Assembly (NCBI GenBank): GCA_017381365.1
Contig: JAFOCI010000032.1
Location: 1-52,909 of the forward strand
Direction of reading: 5' to 3'
DNA length: 52,909 nucleotides
Source of the DNA: Treponema sp.
GTDB taxonomy: Bacteria; Spirochaetota; Spirochaetia; Treponematales; Treponemataceae
The notes below the pieces were generated by a model, which saw nothing but the letters and a program-made list of their open reading frames with translations, had not been told where the DNA came from and searched no databases. Position 1 is the stretch's first letter. Every line of letters begins with the position of its first letter. This document shows positions 28,569 to 37,053 of the stretch, piece by piece. The position numbers and the translations under genes were made by a program.

Positions 28569-29822
28569 ATGAGTTTTACATCATTGCGGAAAAAAATATT
28601 AGAATATGTTCTCACTGTTAAACACGCAAAGGCAGTTTACATTGTTGCAGTTATATTTGCATTGCTGTATCACTCTGCCTTTCTTATTGTTTTTAAGAAT
28701 TTAAATGTCTTGCCTATGTTTTATTTTAATATAGGCAGCGTCACTTTATTTCTAACACTGACTCTGATTTTTCCGCTTACAAAAGAGTGTATTCGTCCCT
28801 ATTTTTTTGCTTTTCTGGAAGTTGTAACTCATCAGCTGCTGGCTGACCGTTTTTTAGGCGGAAATGCATCGTTCCATTTTTTTATTTTACTAATTGGCGT
28901 GCTACCAATTCTTGTTTTTGGGAAACACATGGTAGCCGCCATAGTATTTCAAATCATTACTGCTTTTGCCTTTATCTTTCTTGAAGTAATAGCACCAGAT
29001 ATAAAACCAATTTATCTGATTGATGAAAAAATTTTGCGCCTTATAAAAATTACAAACATTTCTTTGAGTGTCTTTGTTTTAATTTTAATTCTTTTGCTTT
29101 TTTCCGTCATTCTCTACACTATTCAATCTCATCTAGAGGTAGAAGTTTCAGAAAAAGCCAAAGAAGCTAAAATTGAAAACGAAAAGCGCATTTCTTTGCA
29201 AAACCACATAATCATCAGCCTTGCCAGCCTTGTAGAAAACCGCGATACAGACACTGGAGAGCATATTCAGAGAACTAGTGCCTATGTTAAACTGCTTTCC
29301 CGTAAGGCTTATGAACAAGGTGTATACCCTGAAACCATAACTTCTGAATTCATTGAACTTATAAAGCGAGCCGCACCTATGCACGACATCGGTAAGATTG
29401 TTGTAATGGATAATGTTCTTAAAAAACCTGGCAAACTCACACCAGAAGAATTTGAGCAGATGAAACGCCATTCAACAGAAGGCGGACGAATAATCAATGA
29501 TGTAATCGGAGTTTCAGAAGACAGGGAATTCATAAAAATGGCCTCGGAAGTTGCCTGCTCTCACCACGAGCGTTGGGATGGAAAAGGCTATCCGTACGGA
29601 CTAAAAGAAGAAGAAATACCTCTTTCTGCAAGAATTATGGCAATCGCTGACGTATTTGATGCTCTTGTATCACCACGCTGCTACAAGGAGCCAATGTCCC
29701 AGAAAGAAGCTTTCCGCATCATACAGGAAGAAGCGGGCTCTCATTTTGATCCAATTCTCGCAAAACTGTTCATAGATTCCCGCTTTGAAACCGAAGAAAT
29801 ATTAAAAAAATACTGTAACTAA
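28569..29822 (+). CDS. Membrane HD-GYP domain protein (c-di-GMP phosphodiesterase)
   Basis: A 417-residue protein with five to six N-terminal hydrophobic segments (about residues 20-200), a short coiled linker, and an HD-GYP domain. The metal motifs are NRDTDTGEHIQRT, MHDIGK (HD near residue 272), KRHSTEGG, SHHERWDGKGYPYG (GYP near 340) and IADVFDALV; all seem intact, so c-di-GMP hydrolysis is likely. It sits 7 nt after the GH31 gene, suggesting co-transcription. It ends directly next to the convergent queT stop. Confidence 0.92.
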   Translation: MSFTSLRKKILEYVLTVKHAKAVYIVAVIFALLYHSAFLIVFKNLNVLPMFYFNIGSVTLFLTLTLIFPLTKECIRPYFFAFLEVVTHQLLADRFLGGNASFHFFILLIGVLPILVFGKHMVAAIVFQIITAFAFIFLEVIAPDIKPIYLIDEKILRLIKITNISLSVFVLILILLLFSVILYTIQSHLEVEVSEKAKEAKIENEKRISLQNHIIISLASLVENRDTDTGEHIQRTSAYVKLLSRKAYEQGVYPETITSEFIELIKRAAPMHDIGKIVVMDNVLKKPGKLTPEEFEQMKRHSTEGGRIINDVIGVSEDREFIKMASEVACSHHERWDGKGYPYGLKEEEIPLSARIMAIADVFDALVSPRCYKEPMSQKEAFRIIQEEAGSHFDPILAKLFIDSRFETEEILKKYCN

Positions 29823-30539
29823 TTAATCTTTCAGCAGCTGTGGATGTTTGTCTGCAAAATGACGAGCAAGATAAACAAACGGAGTGTCGCACAAAGATGT
29901 TACAATAAAAATCAAATAGCCAAACACAAGCACCTGAATCATTACATCCTTTGGGAATACGCCTGCAAATGCAAGAAGATTAAATGCAATAACGTTTATC
30001 AGCTGACTAACTAAAGTAGAGCCGTTGTTTCGCACCCACAAAAATCCTCTTTTATTGCTGAATTTTTTTTCTGTCCATGACCACAATGCGTGATAAGCCC
30101 AGACATCGTAAAGCTCGCAGATTGCATAAGCTGCAAGACTGGAAAACATTACGCGTGGTGTATTGGCAAATACCGTACGGATTGGAGCCGCCATTGTATC
30201 GCTTTCTGCAGGCACATACAAAAACCATGACTGACTGATGATGATGAAAGTTACGTTTGCAAGAATCCCGATTTTAACGCACCTGGAAGCATCTTTTTTG
30301 CCGTAAAGCTCGCTCATAATGTCTGTTGCCAAAAATGATGAAGCAAACAGCACGTTTCCTAAAGTTGTATCCATTCCAAAAGCATGAACAAGAATCATCA
30401 CTTCTATGTTTGCCGCAATTGTACAGATTACCGTCCATGCATAAAGACCTGTTTTTCCAAAAAATCTGAAAAATCCAACTGTTCCGCCAAAAAAAACAAA
30501 AATGCTGGCGATTAAAATAATTTCATTCTGAAAATTCAT
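29823..30539 (-). CDS. queT: Queuosine precursor transporter (VUT/YhhQ family)
   Basis: A 238-residue integral membrane protein with about six hydrophobic segments. It has the family block FLATDIMSELYGKKDA and WVRNNGSTLVSQLINVIAF. YhhQ proteins import preQ0/preQ1; that role fits the neighbouring queF. AAGGAAG precedes the ATG. A 75-nt gap that contains half of a TTCGAC repeat unit separates it from queF; both are on the minus strand and may form one transcript under the preQ1-like leader. The symbol is by role; the family is also called YhhQ. Confidence 0.9.
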   Translation of the reverse strand: MNFQNEIILIASIFVFFGGTVGFFRFFGKTGLYAWTVICTIAANIEVMILVHAFGMDTTLGNVLFASSFLATDIMSELYGKKDASRCVKIGILANVTFIIISQSWFLYVPAESDTMAAPIRTVFANTPRVMFSSLAAYAICELYDVWAYHALWSWTEKKFSNKRGFLWVRNNGSTLVSQLINVIAFNLLAFAGVFPKDVMIQVLVFGYLIFIVTSLCDTPFVYLARHFADKHPQLLKD

Positions 30540-30576
30540 ATTTACTTCCTTAAAAATTGTAATTTAGCTCTCAATG

Positions 30577-30601
30577 GGTGATTGAGCCTGTCGAAACCAC
30601 C
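30577..30601. repeat. TTCGAC palindromic repeat unit
   Basis: GGTGATTGAGCCTGTCGAAACCACC lies in the queT-queF gap (first 20 bases GGTGATTGAGCCTGTCGAAA). It is one unit of the family found throughout this window. Confidence 0.8.
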
Positions 30602-30614
30602 TTTTCACTTTTTC

Positions 30615-31091
30615 CTATCTTCTGTCGATTGCAGCAAAAAGCCGGCTGTGTGCAATCTTTTCGTATTCCGTACCTGGTTTTCCGTAATTTGCAAAAGGAT
30701 AGATAGAAATGCCACCACGAGGAGTAAATATCCCCTCAACTTCCAGATATTTTGGCTCTAAAAGTTTTACAAGATCCTTCATGATGATGTTTGCACAGTC
30801 TTCATGAAAATCGCCATGATTTCTAAAACTGAACAAATACAGCTTCAATGATTTTGATTCCACAATAAACTGATCAGGAATGTAATTTATTTTGATTTCT
30901 GCAAAATCAGGCTGCCCTGTTTTTGGACAAAGAGAAGTGAATTCCGGACAATTCAAGGTTACCATGTAATCGTTATCCGGATGTTTGTTAGGGAACTTTT
31001 CTAAAAGTTCCGGATTGTAGTCGTAGGTATACTTTGTATTCTGATTTCCCAGCAAAGTTACACCTTCCAACTCAGTGTCAGTGCGGCTCAT
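30615..31091 (-). CDS. queF: NADPH-dependent 7-cyano-7-deazaguanine reductase QueF
   Basis: Reduces preQ0 to preQ1 in queuosine synthesis. The 158 aa match the short (YkvM-type) QueF: catalytic Cys55 in [11 protein letters not shown], the QueF motif [14 protein letters not shown], and FHEDCAN with the NADPH-site residues. AGGAG lies 8 nt upstream and is part of the preceding riboswitch-like leader. No queC, queD or queE is in the window, so preQ0 may be imported through the adjacent transporter. Confidence 0.95.
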   Translation of the reverse strand: MSRTDTELEGVTLLGNQNTKYTYDYNPELLEKFPNKHPDNDYMVTLNCPEFTSLCPKTGQPDFAEIKINYIPDQFIVESKSLKLYLFSFRNHGDFHEDCANIIMKDLVKLLEPKYLEVEGIFTPRGGISIYPFANYGKPGTEYEKIAHSRLFAAIDRR

Positions 31092-31096
31092 ATTGC

Positions 31097-31140
31097 GCTC
31101 CTAGTTTTGATTTTAGAGAGGATGGATTTCGAACTCTCTT
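31097..31140 (-). ncRNA. Candidate preQ1-I-type riboswitch in queF leader
   Basis: On the minus strand a 6-bp stem AGAGAG/CTCTCT encloses TTCGAAATCCATC, followed by the A-rich tail AAAATCAAAACTAGGAG that includes the SD of queF. This is the layout of preQ1-I riboswitches: P1 stem, UUC in the loop, A-rich tail, and a pseudoknot sequestering the SD. A TCC in the loop can pair with the GGA of the SD. Ligand-contact positions were not verified by a covariance model. Confidence 0.65.
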
Positions 31141-31195
31141 TCGGCTCTTTCCGACTTCAAGAATATAACATACACTTTTATTTTTAGTCGAGTTA

Positions 31196-31224
31196 TTGCA
31201 ACTATAATAATTAATTTTTAATAT
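31196..31224 (+). promoter_or_regulatory. Promoter TTGCAA-17-TAATAT of the 31231 gene
   Basis: TTGCAA at 31196-31201 and TAATAT at 31219-31224 are 17 nt apart. Six nt separate the -10 from the ATG, so initiation at the start codon is expected and no SD exists. Confidence 0.6.
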
Positions 31225-31230
31225 AAAACT

Positions 31231-31608
31231 ATGAATAAACGGGAAATTGCAGAAACACTAAAAAAATTTAATTTTGACTCAAATTCTAAAATTTTTATTC
31301 AAAATGAAAATTCAAATTCGCCAGAAGAGTTTTTGAAAAACTATAAAAACTATGACTGGTATTTTATGACTAACTCAGATTATTCTGACTGTGAACTTCT
31401 TAAAATCGCAGAGAGCCTTTGCAATAAAGCAAAAAAGACTGATAACTCAGAAGAATTCAAACTGATTGGAACTGCCTTTGAAAACCGCTTCTGGGGCGAT
31501 GAATCCGCAATCCGTTTTGCAAAAACACCAGCATCAGAAGCCCGCCTTTTAAACATAAGCCTTTTTGTAGACTACGCCGCCGACTGGCTTTACAAGAACA
31601 GAAAATAA
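31231..31608 (+). CDS. Small hypothetical cytosolic protein
   Basis: A 125-residue protein of unknown function with no signal or membrane segment. It is rich in Asn, Lys and Glu at the N-terminus (FNFDSNSKIFIQNENSNS) and helical at the C-terminus. A well-spaced promoter ends 6 nt before the ATG and the coding frame is uninterrupted, which argues it is real. A MITE-like element begins 2 nt after its stop codon. Confidence 0.6.
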   Translation: MNKREIAETLKKFNFDSNSKIFIQNENSNSPEEFLKNYKNYDWYFMTNSDYSDCELLKIAESLCNKAKKTDNSEEFKLIGTAFENRFWGDESAIRFAKTPASEARLLNISLFVDYAADWLYKNRK

Positions 31609-31609
31609 C

Positions 31610-31724
31610 GGCTGTCCAATAAGTTTGCATTACGGTGGTTGAGTTTATCGAAACCACCACATTTAGTGTAGCAGTCATTTCGACGAGCTCAATGAGCGCT
31701 ACACTCATTACTTTTGGGACAACC
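31610..31724. mobile_element. MITE-like element, copy 1 (115 bp)
   Basis: Terminal inverted repeats GGCTGTCCAATAAGT (left) and, read inward from the right, GGTTGTCCCAAAAGT. The interior holds a TTCGAC unit (31634-31657) and TTTAGTGTAGCAGTCATTTC. It shares termini and interior with copies near 49.1 and 51.7 kb. It fills the whole gap between two stop codons. The termini resemble those of common GGCTGTCC-ended insertion sequences, so a transposase supplied in trans is likely; none is in the window. Confidence 0.75.
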
Positions 31725-31725
31725 C

Positions 31726-32517
31726 CTATTTTTTAAGACTCTGACGGTAATTTTCGTATAATAATACACCCGCTGCAACAGACACATTCAAACTATCTAT
31801 TTTTCCGCAGGTTGGAATGCTTACAATCTGGTCGCACTGCTCTTCAAGCAGGCGGGCAATACCAGTGCCTTCGCTGCCCATCACAATTACAGTTCGATTT
31901 GCGAACTGTACATCCTGCAGTGTAGAACCACCAGCATCCGCACCATAAACCCAGAAGCCGCTTTCTTTTAGCTGCTGCACAGTTCTAACAAGATTGCTAA
32001 CAACTGCAACTGGCACCCACGCAGAACTACCAGCTGAACTGCGGGCAATAACCTCGTTGTTTTCAACATCCTTTGCTCCGCGGCGTTCAGGAACAACTAC
32101 AAGACTTGCGCCAAACTGGTCACAGCTACGGATGATTGCACCCACATTATGAGGATCTGTAACAGAATCCAGAACTACTACAACCTGACGCTCATCTTCT
32201 GATTTTGCCCCAGCTGCTAAAAGCCATTCATTAAATTCAACCAGGTTGCGGGTTTTAGCCTGTTCGCCACTAAGACAAAGCACAATACCTCTGTGGTCGC
32301 GGCTTGTTTCTGGCAGACCCTGAACCATGCCGTCAAGACTTTTGTCATCAGACTGAGAACAAGGAATACCAGCTTCTTTTGCAGCCGCAAGAATTTTCTT
32401 TACTCTAGGACCTGGCTTACTGTAAACAATGCGCATACCTTCTGCTTTACCAGAATCCTTTGCTTTTAATACCTTTTCTTCTATTGCGTGAAAACCTGTA
32501 ATAATTCGTTCTGCCAT
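31726..32517 (-). CDS. rlmB: 23S rRNA (guanosine-2'-O-)-methyltransferase RlmB (SpoU/TrmH family)
   Basis: Methylates the ribose of a guanosine in the 23S peptidyl-transferase region. The 263 aa show the substrate-binding N-terminal domain starting ITGFHAIEE, and the SPOUT knot motifs LDSVTDPHNVGAIIRS, VIVMGSEGTGI and SIPTCGKIDSLNVSVA. The ATG at 32517 is supported by AGAGG with 5 nt spacing. The frame continues 32 codons upstream, but that extension is translated TTCGAC repeat DNA. Confidence 0.94.
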   Translation of the reverse strand: MAERIITGFHAIEEKVLKAKDSGKAEGMRIVYSKPGPRVKKILAAAKEAGIPCSQSDDKSLDGMVQGLPETSRDHRGIVLCLSGEQAKTRNLVEFNEWLLAAGAKSEDERQVVVVLDSVTDPHNVGAIIRSCDQFGASLVVVPERRGAKDVENNEVIARSSAGSSAWVPVAVVSNLVRTVQQLKESGFWVYGADAGGSTLQDVQFANRTVIVMGSEGTGIARLLEEQCDQIVSIPTCGKIDSLNVSVAAGVLLYENYRQSLKK

Positions 32518-32535
32518 AATGACCTCTAAAAAAAA

Positions 32536-32596
32536 GGTGGTTTCGACAGGCTCAACCACCGCAATACTGGTGGTGGTTGCGCCTGTCGAAACCACC
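32536..32596. repeat. Paired TTCGAC palindromic repeat, hairpin before rlmB
   Basis: Two oppositely oriented units, GGTGGTTTCGACAGGCTCAA... (32536-32560) and GGTGGTTGCGCCTGTCGAAA... (32572-32596), form a strong stem-loop. It begins 19 nt upstream of the rlmB start codon and lies in its presumptive leader. Confidence 0.85.
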
Positions 32597-32687
32597 AATC
32601 TAAAAAATAACAATGTTATTTTATATTTACCGCAGCAAGTTTATTGCTCCTAACCGTCGCAACAATTTACCAGAAATGCTGCACCTG

Positions 32688-33179
32688 TTATTTACCGCAG
32701 CATTTCTTATATTTCTTTCCGGAGCCGCATGGGCATGGGTCGTTGCGGCCTACTTTTGCACCGTCCCGTTTTACTGTTTCTGTGATGATGTTACCAGTAA
32801 CGTATTTCCAGTCTCCGTTGAACTTTTTGAAGCCGGCGATTTCGTGGTGATGCTGAATCATCTGATCCAAAGTGTAGTCAGCGATGAATTCAACGATACC
32901 TTCATCATCTTTTTCTTCTGTTCTAAGAATCTTAAGACCCTGCCATTTTGACTGGCGGCTCCATTCTTCTGTTGCATCCTTATCAATATCAGCAATGCCT
33001 TCGCCTTCTTCGCAAGAAGAAATGATGAAGTCAATTTCATGTGCTACGTAAGCTGAATAGCGGGCACGCATCAAAGCTTCTGCAGTAGCAGCTTTTGTTG
33101 TTCCTTTAATAATTGGTTCACAGCATTCGCCATATTTTTTTCCCGAACCACAAGGGCAGTTTGTAATAGTTTCACTCAT
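32688..33179 (-). CDS. YchJ-family protein with two SEC-C zinc motifs
   Basis: A 163-residue protein of the UPF0225/YchJ type. An N-terminal SEC-C motif [13 protein letters not shown], a central YchJ domain ([17 protein letters not shown]) and a C-terminal SEC-C motif [14 protein letters not shown] are all complete. The molecular role is not established; SEC-C motifs bind zinc and mediate protein contacts. The Met at 33179 directly precedes the first motif; the frame extends 49 codons into GC-rich repeat DNA, which I reject. A hairpin (AAATGCTGC/GCAGCATTT) spans the stop codon. Confidence 0.88.
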   Translation of the reverse strand: MSETITNCPCGSGKKYGECCEPIIKGTTKAATAEALMRARYSAYVAHEIDFIISSCEEGEGIADIDKDATEEWSRQSKWQGLKILRTEEKDDEGIVEFIADYTLDQMIQHHHEIAGFKKFNGDWKYVTGNIITETVKRDGAKVGRNDPCPCGSGKKYKKCCGK

Positions 33180-33253
33180 AATTTTATAATACCAAAATGA
33201 CAGAATGTTAGCAATTACAGCAAATACCTTTCCACAGGCAAGTGCTATGGAAC

Positions 33254-33341
33254 GCCTGCGCAGCAGCCGACCGCAGCGAACGAAGTGAGCGAGGACGGTG
33301 AGCGTTAGCGAAGCGTGGAACAGCACGGTTTTTGCGCAGGC
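33254..33341. repeat. GC-rich inverted-repeat block
   Basis: Arms GCCTGCGCA (33254-33262) and TGCGCAGGC (33333-33341) flank a GC-rich core rich in GCGA/AGCG steps, unlike the AT-rich flanks. It lies between the YchJ gene and the convergent-facing end of the ABC gene. Function unknown. Confidence 0.6.
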
Positions 33342-33352
33342 AAAAATGCCTC

Positions 33353-34966
33353 CTAAATTTCTATAATTTTATACATTGGCTCTTCATCAGGATGAAGTTC
33401 CAGAACGTGCTTTTCGCACTTCAAGACCTCGCTAGGCTCGTGAGTAACGTGCAGGAATGTTGTTGTTCCGCTTTCTGCAATAATTTCCAGCAAATCAAGA
33501 ATTTTCTGGCGCATCTGCTCGTCCAGCCCGTGACAAGGTTCATCAAGAATCATAACTGGAGGGCATTTTACTGCACCCCGCAAAATCAAAATTGCACGCT
33601 GTTCACCGTAACTAAGGCTTCCGAAATTTTCACTGCCGCGACCTTTAAAACCACCTAGCTCAAGCCAGCGCTCTGCGGCTGCGGCTTCTACCTCCCCAGG
33701 GATTTCGTACAAACCGATTGAATCGTGAAAACCGCTCATAATGACTTCTCTGAGGCTTGTGCCGCCAAGCATACGGTACTCTACGTGAAGACGATAGCTT
33801 ACAATTCCCAATCGGTGCTTGATGTCCCAGATTGTTTCGCCAGAACCCCGGCGGGCGCCAAAAATTTTGATGTCGTTGCTAAAAACCTGCATGTTGTCGC
33901 CTGTGATAAGCTCCAGCAAAGTGGTTTTTCCTGAGCCGTTTGGACCGCGGATGAGCCAGTGTTCGCCACGCTTGAATGTCCAATTTAAATGGCGCAGAAC
34001 TTTGTGATTATCCCATCCAACGTTTACATCATTCATTTCGATTAAAATGTCGTTTTCCGGCTGAAAATTTTCAACACCCATTACAATGTTTACCTCGTCG
34101 CTTAACTTGCGGACTGTTGCAGCAAATTCTGCGTAGTTGGCTTTACGGGCAGCTTCTGCAGCGGCATTTTTTTCTGTGGCAATTTTTTCGTATTCTGATT
34201 TTGCGCCGCAGAAAGAAACTTTGCCACCTGTAAATTCTACAACATTTGTGATTGCAGCTGGAATTTCTACGTAGCGTTCCATACTTAAAATTATGCGTGG
34301 GAATGTTGAATCATTCTTGCTGTCGTTCAGTTGTTTTGCCGCAATAGTGTCAAAAAAGTCCAGAAGAATTTTTCGGCTTTCTGCGTCCAAACCTGCAAAA
34401 GGATCGCTTAAAATTAAAAGTTTCTTTTTTGAAATCAGCGCGCGGGCCAGAAGGGTGCGGCGGATTTCTCCTGTAGACATATATTTTAAACCGCGGTCAA
34501 GAATCTTTTGAACGCCGCAAAGTTTTATTTCTGGATACGCATCCAGCTGTTTTGCGATTTCTGGTACTGGCGAACCTTTTTTTATTTTGCCAACTAGACC
34601 TTCCGCAATGAATATGCGGCCTGTGCGTCCAATATCTACGCCACCTTCAATAAATTCGCTTTCGTCTAGTTCCCGTTCTTCCTGAATAAGACGAGCTGCT
34701 CGTTCCAGCGAAACTGTTTCTACAGAATCTGCGAACAAATTTGAATACATTGGAATATCTGTTGTACTTGCTGGCGGGTTTGGCACAAAACTAAGTCCCA
34801 GCGAACCATCAAGAGCATTCAAAAAATCTGCTTTGCCGCCGCCGTTAGGACCGATTACAAGCCATGCTTCACCAGCCTTCATTTCCCATGTAAGCTGTTC
34901 AAGTACAATTCCCCGGGAATTTTCTATTCTACAATTATTTATTTTAATGAGAGATTTATTTTCCAT
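33353..34966 (-). CDS. Tandem ABC ATPase, ModF/PhrA-like
   Basis: A soluble 537-residue protein with two ABC domains and no membrane segment. Domain 1 has [10 protein letters not shown] (Ala in place of Ser/Thr of Walker A), signature MSTGEIRR and Walker [13 protein letters not shown]. Domain 2 is canonical: [19 protein letters not shown] and [13 protein letters not shown]. The layout matches ModF, whose role is poorly defined. No transporter permease is adjacent. A -10-like TATGCT sits 9 nt upstream of the ATG, and no SD is visible. Confidence 0.82.
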   Translation of the reverse strand: MENKSLIKINNCRIENSRGIVLEQLTWEMKAGEAWLVIGPNGGGKADFLNALDGSLGLSFVPNPPASTTDIPMYSNLFADSVETVSLERAARLIQEERELDESEFIEGGVDIGRTGRIFIAEGLVGKIKKGSPVPEIAKQLDAYPEIKLCGVQKILDRGLKYMSTGEIRRTLLARALISKKKLLILSDPFAGLDAESRKILLDFFDTIAAKQLNDSKNDSTFPRIILSMERYVEIPAAITNVVEFTGGKVSFCGAKSEYEKIATEKNAAAEAARKANYAEFAATVRKLSDEVNIVMGVENFQPENDILIEMNDVNVGWDNHKVLRHLNWTFKRGEHWLIRGPNGSGKTTLLELITGDNMQVFSNDIKIFGARRGSGETIWDIKHRLGIVSYRLHVEYRMLGGTSLREVIMSGFHDSIGLYEIPGEVEAAAAERWLELGGFKGRGSENFGSLSYGEQRAILILRGAVKCPPVMILDEPCHGLDEQMRQKILDLLEIIAESGTTTFLHVTHEPSEVLKCEKHVLELHPDEEPMYKIIEI

Positions 34967-35048
34967 GATAGCTAGAGCATATCACAAATGAAAAATAATT
35001 TCGAATGAATATTAATATCAATAAATATATGCTAAACTGAAAATAACC

Positions 35049-35567
35049 ATGAAAAAAATTTTCCTTTTAGTTTTCTTTGCTGTTTTTTCTTTTAATCTGA
35101 CTGCGCAGCAGAAAAATCTTCATCACAATCCCTGGGAACTTATTATTTATCGCCCAGAAAACTCTCCTTCCATGAATGAAGTTCGCTGTTATTTGCGCCT
35201 TTTAGACGAACAAGGAAACGATGTTACTTTTTCTGCCGCAAAAGCAACTTACGAATGGGCTTCTATTCCGAACGTTGTAAATCAATATCAGAAAACCCGC
35301 TGGCTTTCTGGCGGAGTTGCAATGCACCTTAATCTGAAACCTGGCAAATACAAGATTTCTGTTTACACTCCTCCTGATAAGCAATATCCATACCCCTCTG
35401 AAAACCGCAATCAATGGGAATCCAATGTTTTTGAATATGACACATCAAATCCTGCAAAAATAATTTTTGTTTCTCCAACAGCAAATGATAACGGATTTTA
35501 TTCTGGCGGCTGGTTTATAGATTATAAAGCTCCTGCTTATTTCAAATTCACAAAACCAAAACAATAA
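35049..35567 (+). CDS. Hypothetical exported protein
   Basis: A 172-residue protein with a clear signal peptide (residues 1-20, cleavage probably after TAQ). The mature part is beta-rich with LKPGKYKISVYTPP, a pattern common in carboxypeptidase-regulatory or transthyretin-like folds, but I cannot assign a family. It diverges from the ABC gene. The following ATP-grasp operon begins 175 nt downstream, separated by a hairpin leader. Confidence 0.7.
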   Translation: MKKIFLLVFFAVFSFNLTAQQKNLHHNPWELIIYRPENSPSMNEVRCYLRLLDEQGNDVTFSAAKATYEWASIPNVVNQYQKTRWLSGGVAMHLNLKPGKYKISVYTPPDKQYPYPSENRNQWESNVFEYDTSNPAKIIFVSPTANDNGFYSGGWFIDYKAPAYFKFTKPKQ

Positions 35568-35656
35568 ATTTCATTTTTGTTTTTGTGTCAATATAAAACT
35601 GAAAAATTCTGAAAATTTATTTTTTTCGCAAAATAATTGCTTTTTTTTCTAATATA

Positions 35657-35732
35657 TATAATGATTTATTAACGGGCAAAGAAGCTCGCTTAACTAAACA
35701 GTTAGGCTGTCTTCTTTGCCCTTTTTGTTTTT
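35657..35732 (+). promoter_or_regulatory. Promoter and hairpin/U-run leader of the ATP-grasp operon
   Basis: TATAAT at 35657-35662 is followed by an 11-bp perfect stem GGGCAAAGAAG (35674-35684) with CTTCTTTGCCC (35711-35721). The loop contains a smaller TAACT/AGTTA hairpin, and the stem is followed by TTTTTGTTTTT. The U-run ends 10 nt before the ATG, with GGGGG as SD. If transcription starts at this -10, the structure is a terminator inside the leader, hence an attenuator. It could instead terminate the upstream hypothetical gene, but then no promoter remains for the operon. Confidence 0.6.
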
Positions 35733-35742
35733 GGGGGTTCCT

Positions 35743-37053
35743 ATGGAAAAATTGATTGCGAATGCAGAGCTTATTAATGAACAGCTTGCTCGCTATGGGG
35801 TTAAATTCGGTATTTATAAAAACGGAACTTTCAATGAGCGTTTGTTTCCGTTTGATCCTATTCCACGCGTAATTCCTCATGATGAATGGGAAGTTCTTGA
35901 AAAGGGATTAATTCAGCGAGTTACAGCATTAAATCTTTTTCTTGCAGATATTTATTCAAAAAAGCAGATTATTGCAGACGGCATTGTTCCAGAGGATTTT
36001 GTATTTTCTTCGTCAGGATATCTTGCCGCCTGCGAAGGAATTACTCCACCTCACGGAATTTACAGTCATATTTCTGGAATTGATCTTGTCCAGGCAAAAG
36101 ACGGCGAATGGTACATTCTGGAAGACAATCTCCGCATTCCTAGTGGAGCATCGTATCCGTTAATCGCCCGCGGACTTTGCAGAAGCTGCAGCCCGGAAAC
36201 TTTTTCAAATACTCACGTTGTAGAAAACCGCAATTATGGAATTCTTCTTAAAGATGTTATGGATGATATGAACGTTGGCGGAATCAATGTTGTATTCACA
36301 CCTGGCCGTTATAATGCGGCTTATTTTGAGCACGCTTATCTGGCAGAGCAAACTCATTCAGTTCTTGCACAGCCTGATGACCTGTTTGTAGAAAATGACG
36401 TTGTTTACTGCAAAACACTTAGCGGTCAGGAAAGAGTCGGCGCTATTTACCGTCGTATCAGCGATGAATACCTGGATCCATTAACTTTTGTGCCAGAGTC
36501 ACTTATCGGAATCCCTGGTGTAATGGATGCCTACAGAGCAGGAAACGTTTCCTTGATTAATGCTCCTGGAAACGGAGTTGCTGATGACAAAGGAATTTAT
36601 TACTTCGTTCCAAAGATGATTGAATATTATCTTAAGGAAACTCCCATTCTGCACAACGCACCAACTTATCTGCCTTTCTATGAAGAAGACAGAAAATACG
36701 TTCTTGCAAATCTTAAAAAGCTTGTAATCAAGGACGTTGCTGAAGCCGGTGGATACGGAGTTGTTTTTGGTCGCGATTTAAGTGAAGAAAAACTAACCGA
36801 AATGGAAAATCTTATTAAAACACAACCAAGACGCTGGATTGCTCAGGAAGTAATTGATTTTCTTGATTTACCAATTATGGAAAACGGAGAACAGGTTATG
36901 CGAAAAGCAGACCTTAGAGTATATGTATTAAGTGGAAAAACTTGCCAGGTATGGCCTAGCGGACTTACTCGTTTTTCAAGAAACCCTGCAAGTTTTGTAG
37001 TCAACTCATCACAAGGCGGAGGATTTAAGGACACATGGATTTTAGCGAAATAA
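35743..37053 (+). CDS. Circularly permuted ATP-grasp protein (DUF404/DUF407 type)
   Basis: Predicted peptide-bond or amide ligase of 436 aa using ATP. The family signature regions are present: GYLAACEGITPPHGIY, EDNLRIPSGASYPL, YNAAYFEHAYLAEQ, KDVAEAGGYGVVFG and the C-terminal DLRVYVL with NPASFVVNSSQGGGFKDTW. The ATG at 35743 has GGGGG upstream; the frame is open to 35716 through the terminator-like leader, which I reject. The downstream alpha-E gene overlaps its end by 19 nt. These proteins are known to occur with alpha-E and transglutaminase partners; the substrate is not established. Confidence 0.9.
   Translation: MEKLIANAELINEQLARYGVKFGIYKNGTFNERLFPFDPIPRVIPHDEWEVLEKGLIQRVTALNLFLADIYSKKQIIADGIVPEDFVFSSSGYLAACEGITPPHGIYSHISGIDLVQAKDGEWYILEDNLRIPSGASYPLIARGLCRSCSPETFSNTHVVENRNYGILLKDVMDDMNVGGINVVFTPGRYNAAYFEHAYLAEQTHSVLAQPDDLFVENDVVYCKTLSGQERVGAIYRRISDEYLDPLTFVPESLIGIPGVMDAYRAGNVSLINAPGNGVADDKGIYYFVPKMIEYYLKETPILHNAPTYLPFYEEDRKYVLANLKKLVIKDVAEAGGYGVVFGRDLSEEKLTEMENLIKTQPRRWIAQEVIDFLDLPIMENGEQVMRKADLRVYVLSGKTCQVWPSGLTRFSRNPASFVVNSSQGGGFKDTWILAK

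Noticed and set aside
32518..32613. N-terminal extension of rlmB (32 codons)
   Set aside because: It is translated palindromic repeat DNA; the SD-supported Met at 32517 matches the family start.
33180..33326. N-terminal extension of the YchJ-family gene
   Set aside because: It runs into a GC-rich repeat block, and the SEC-C motif normally lies next to the start.
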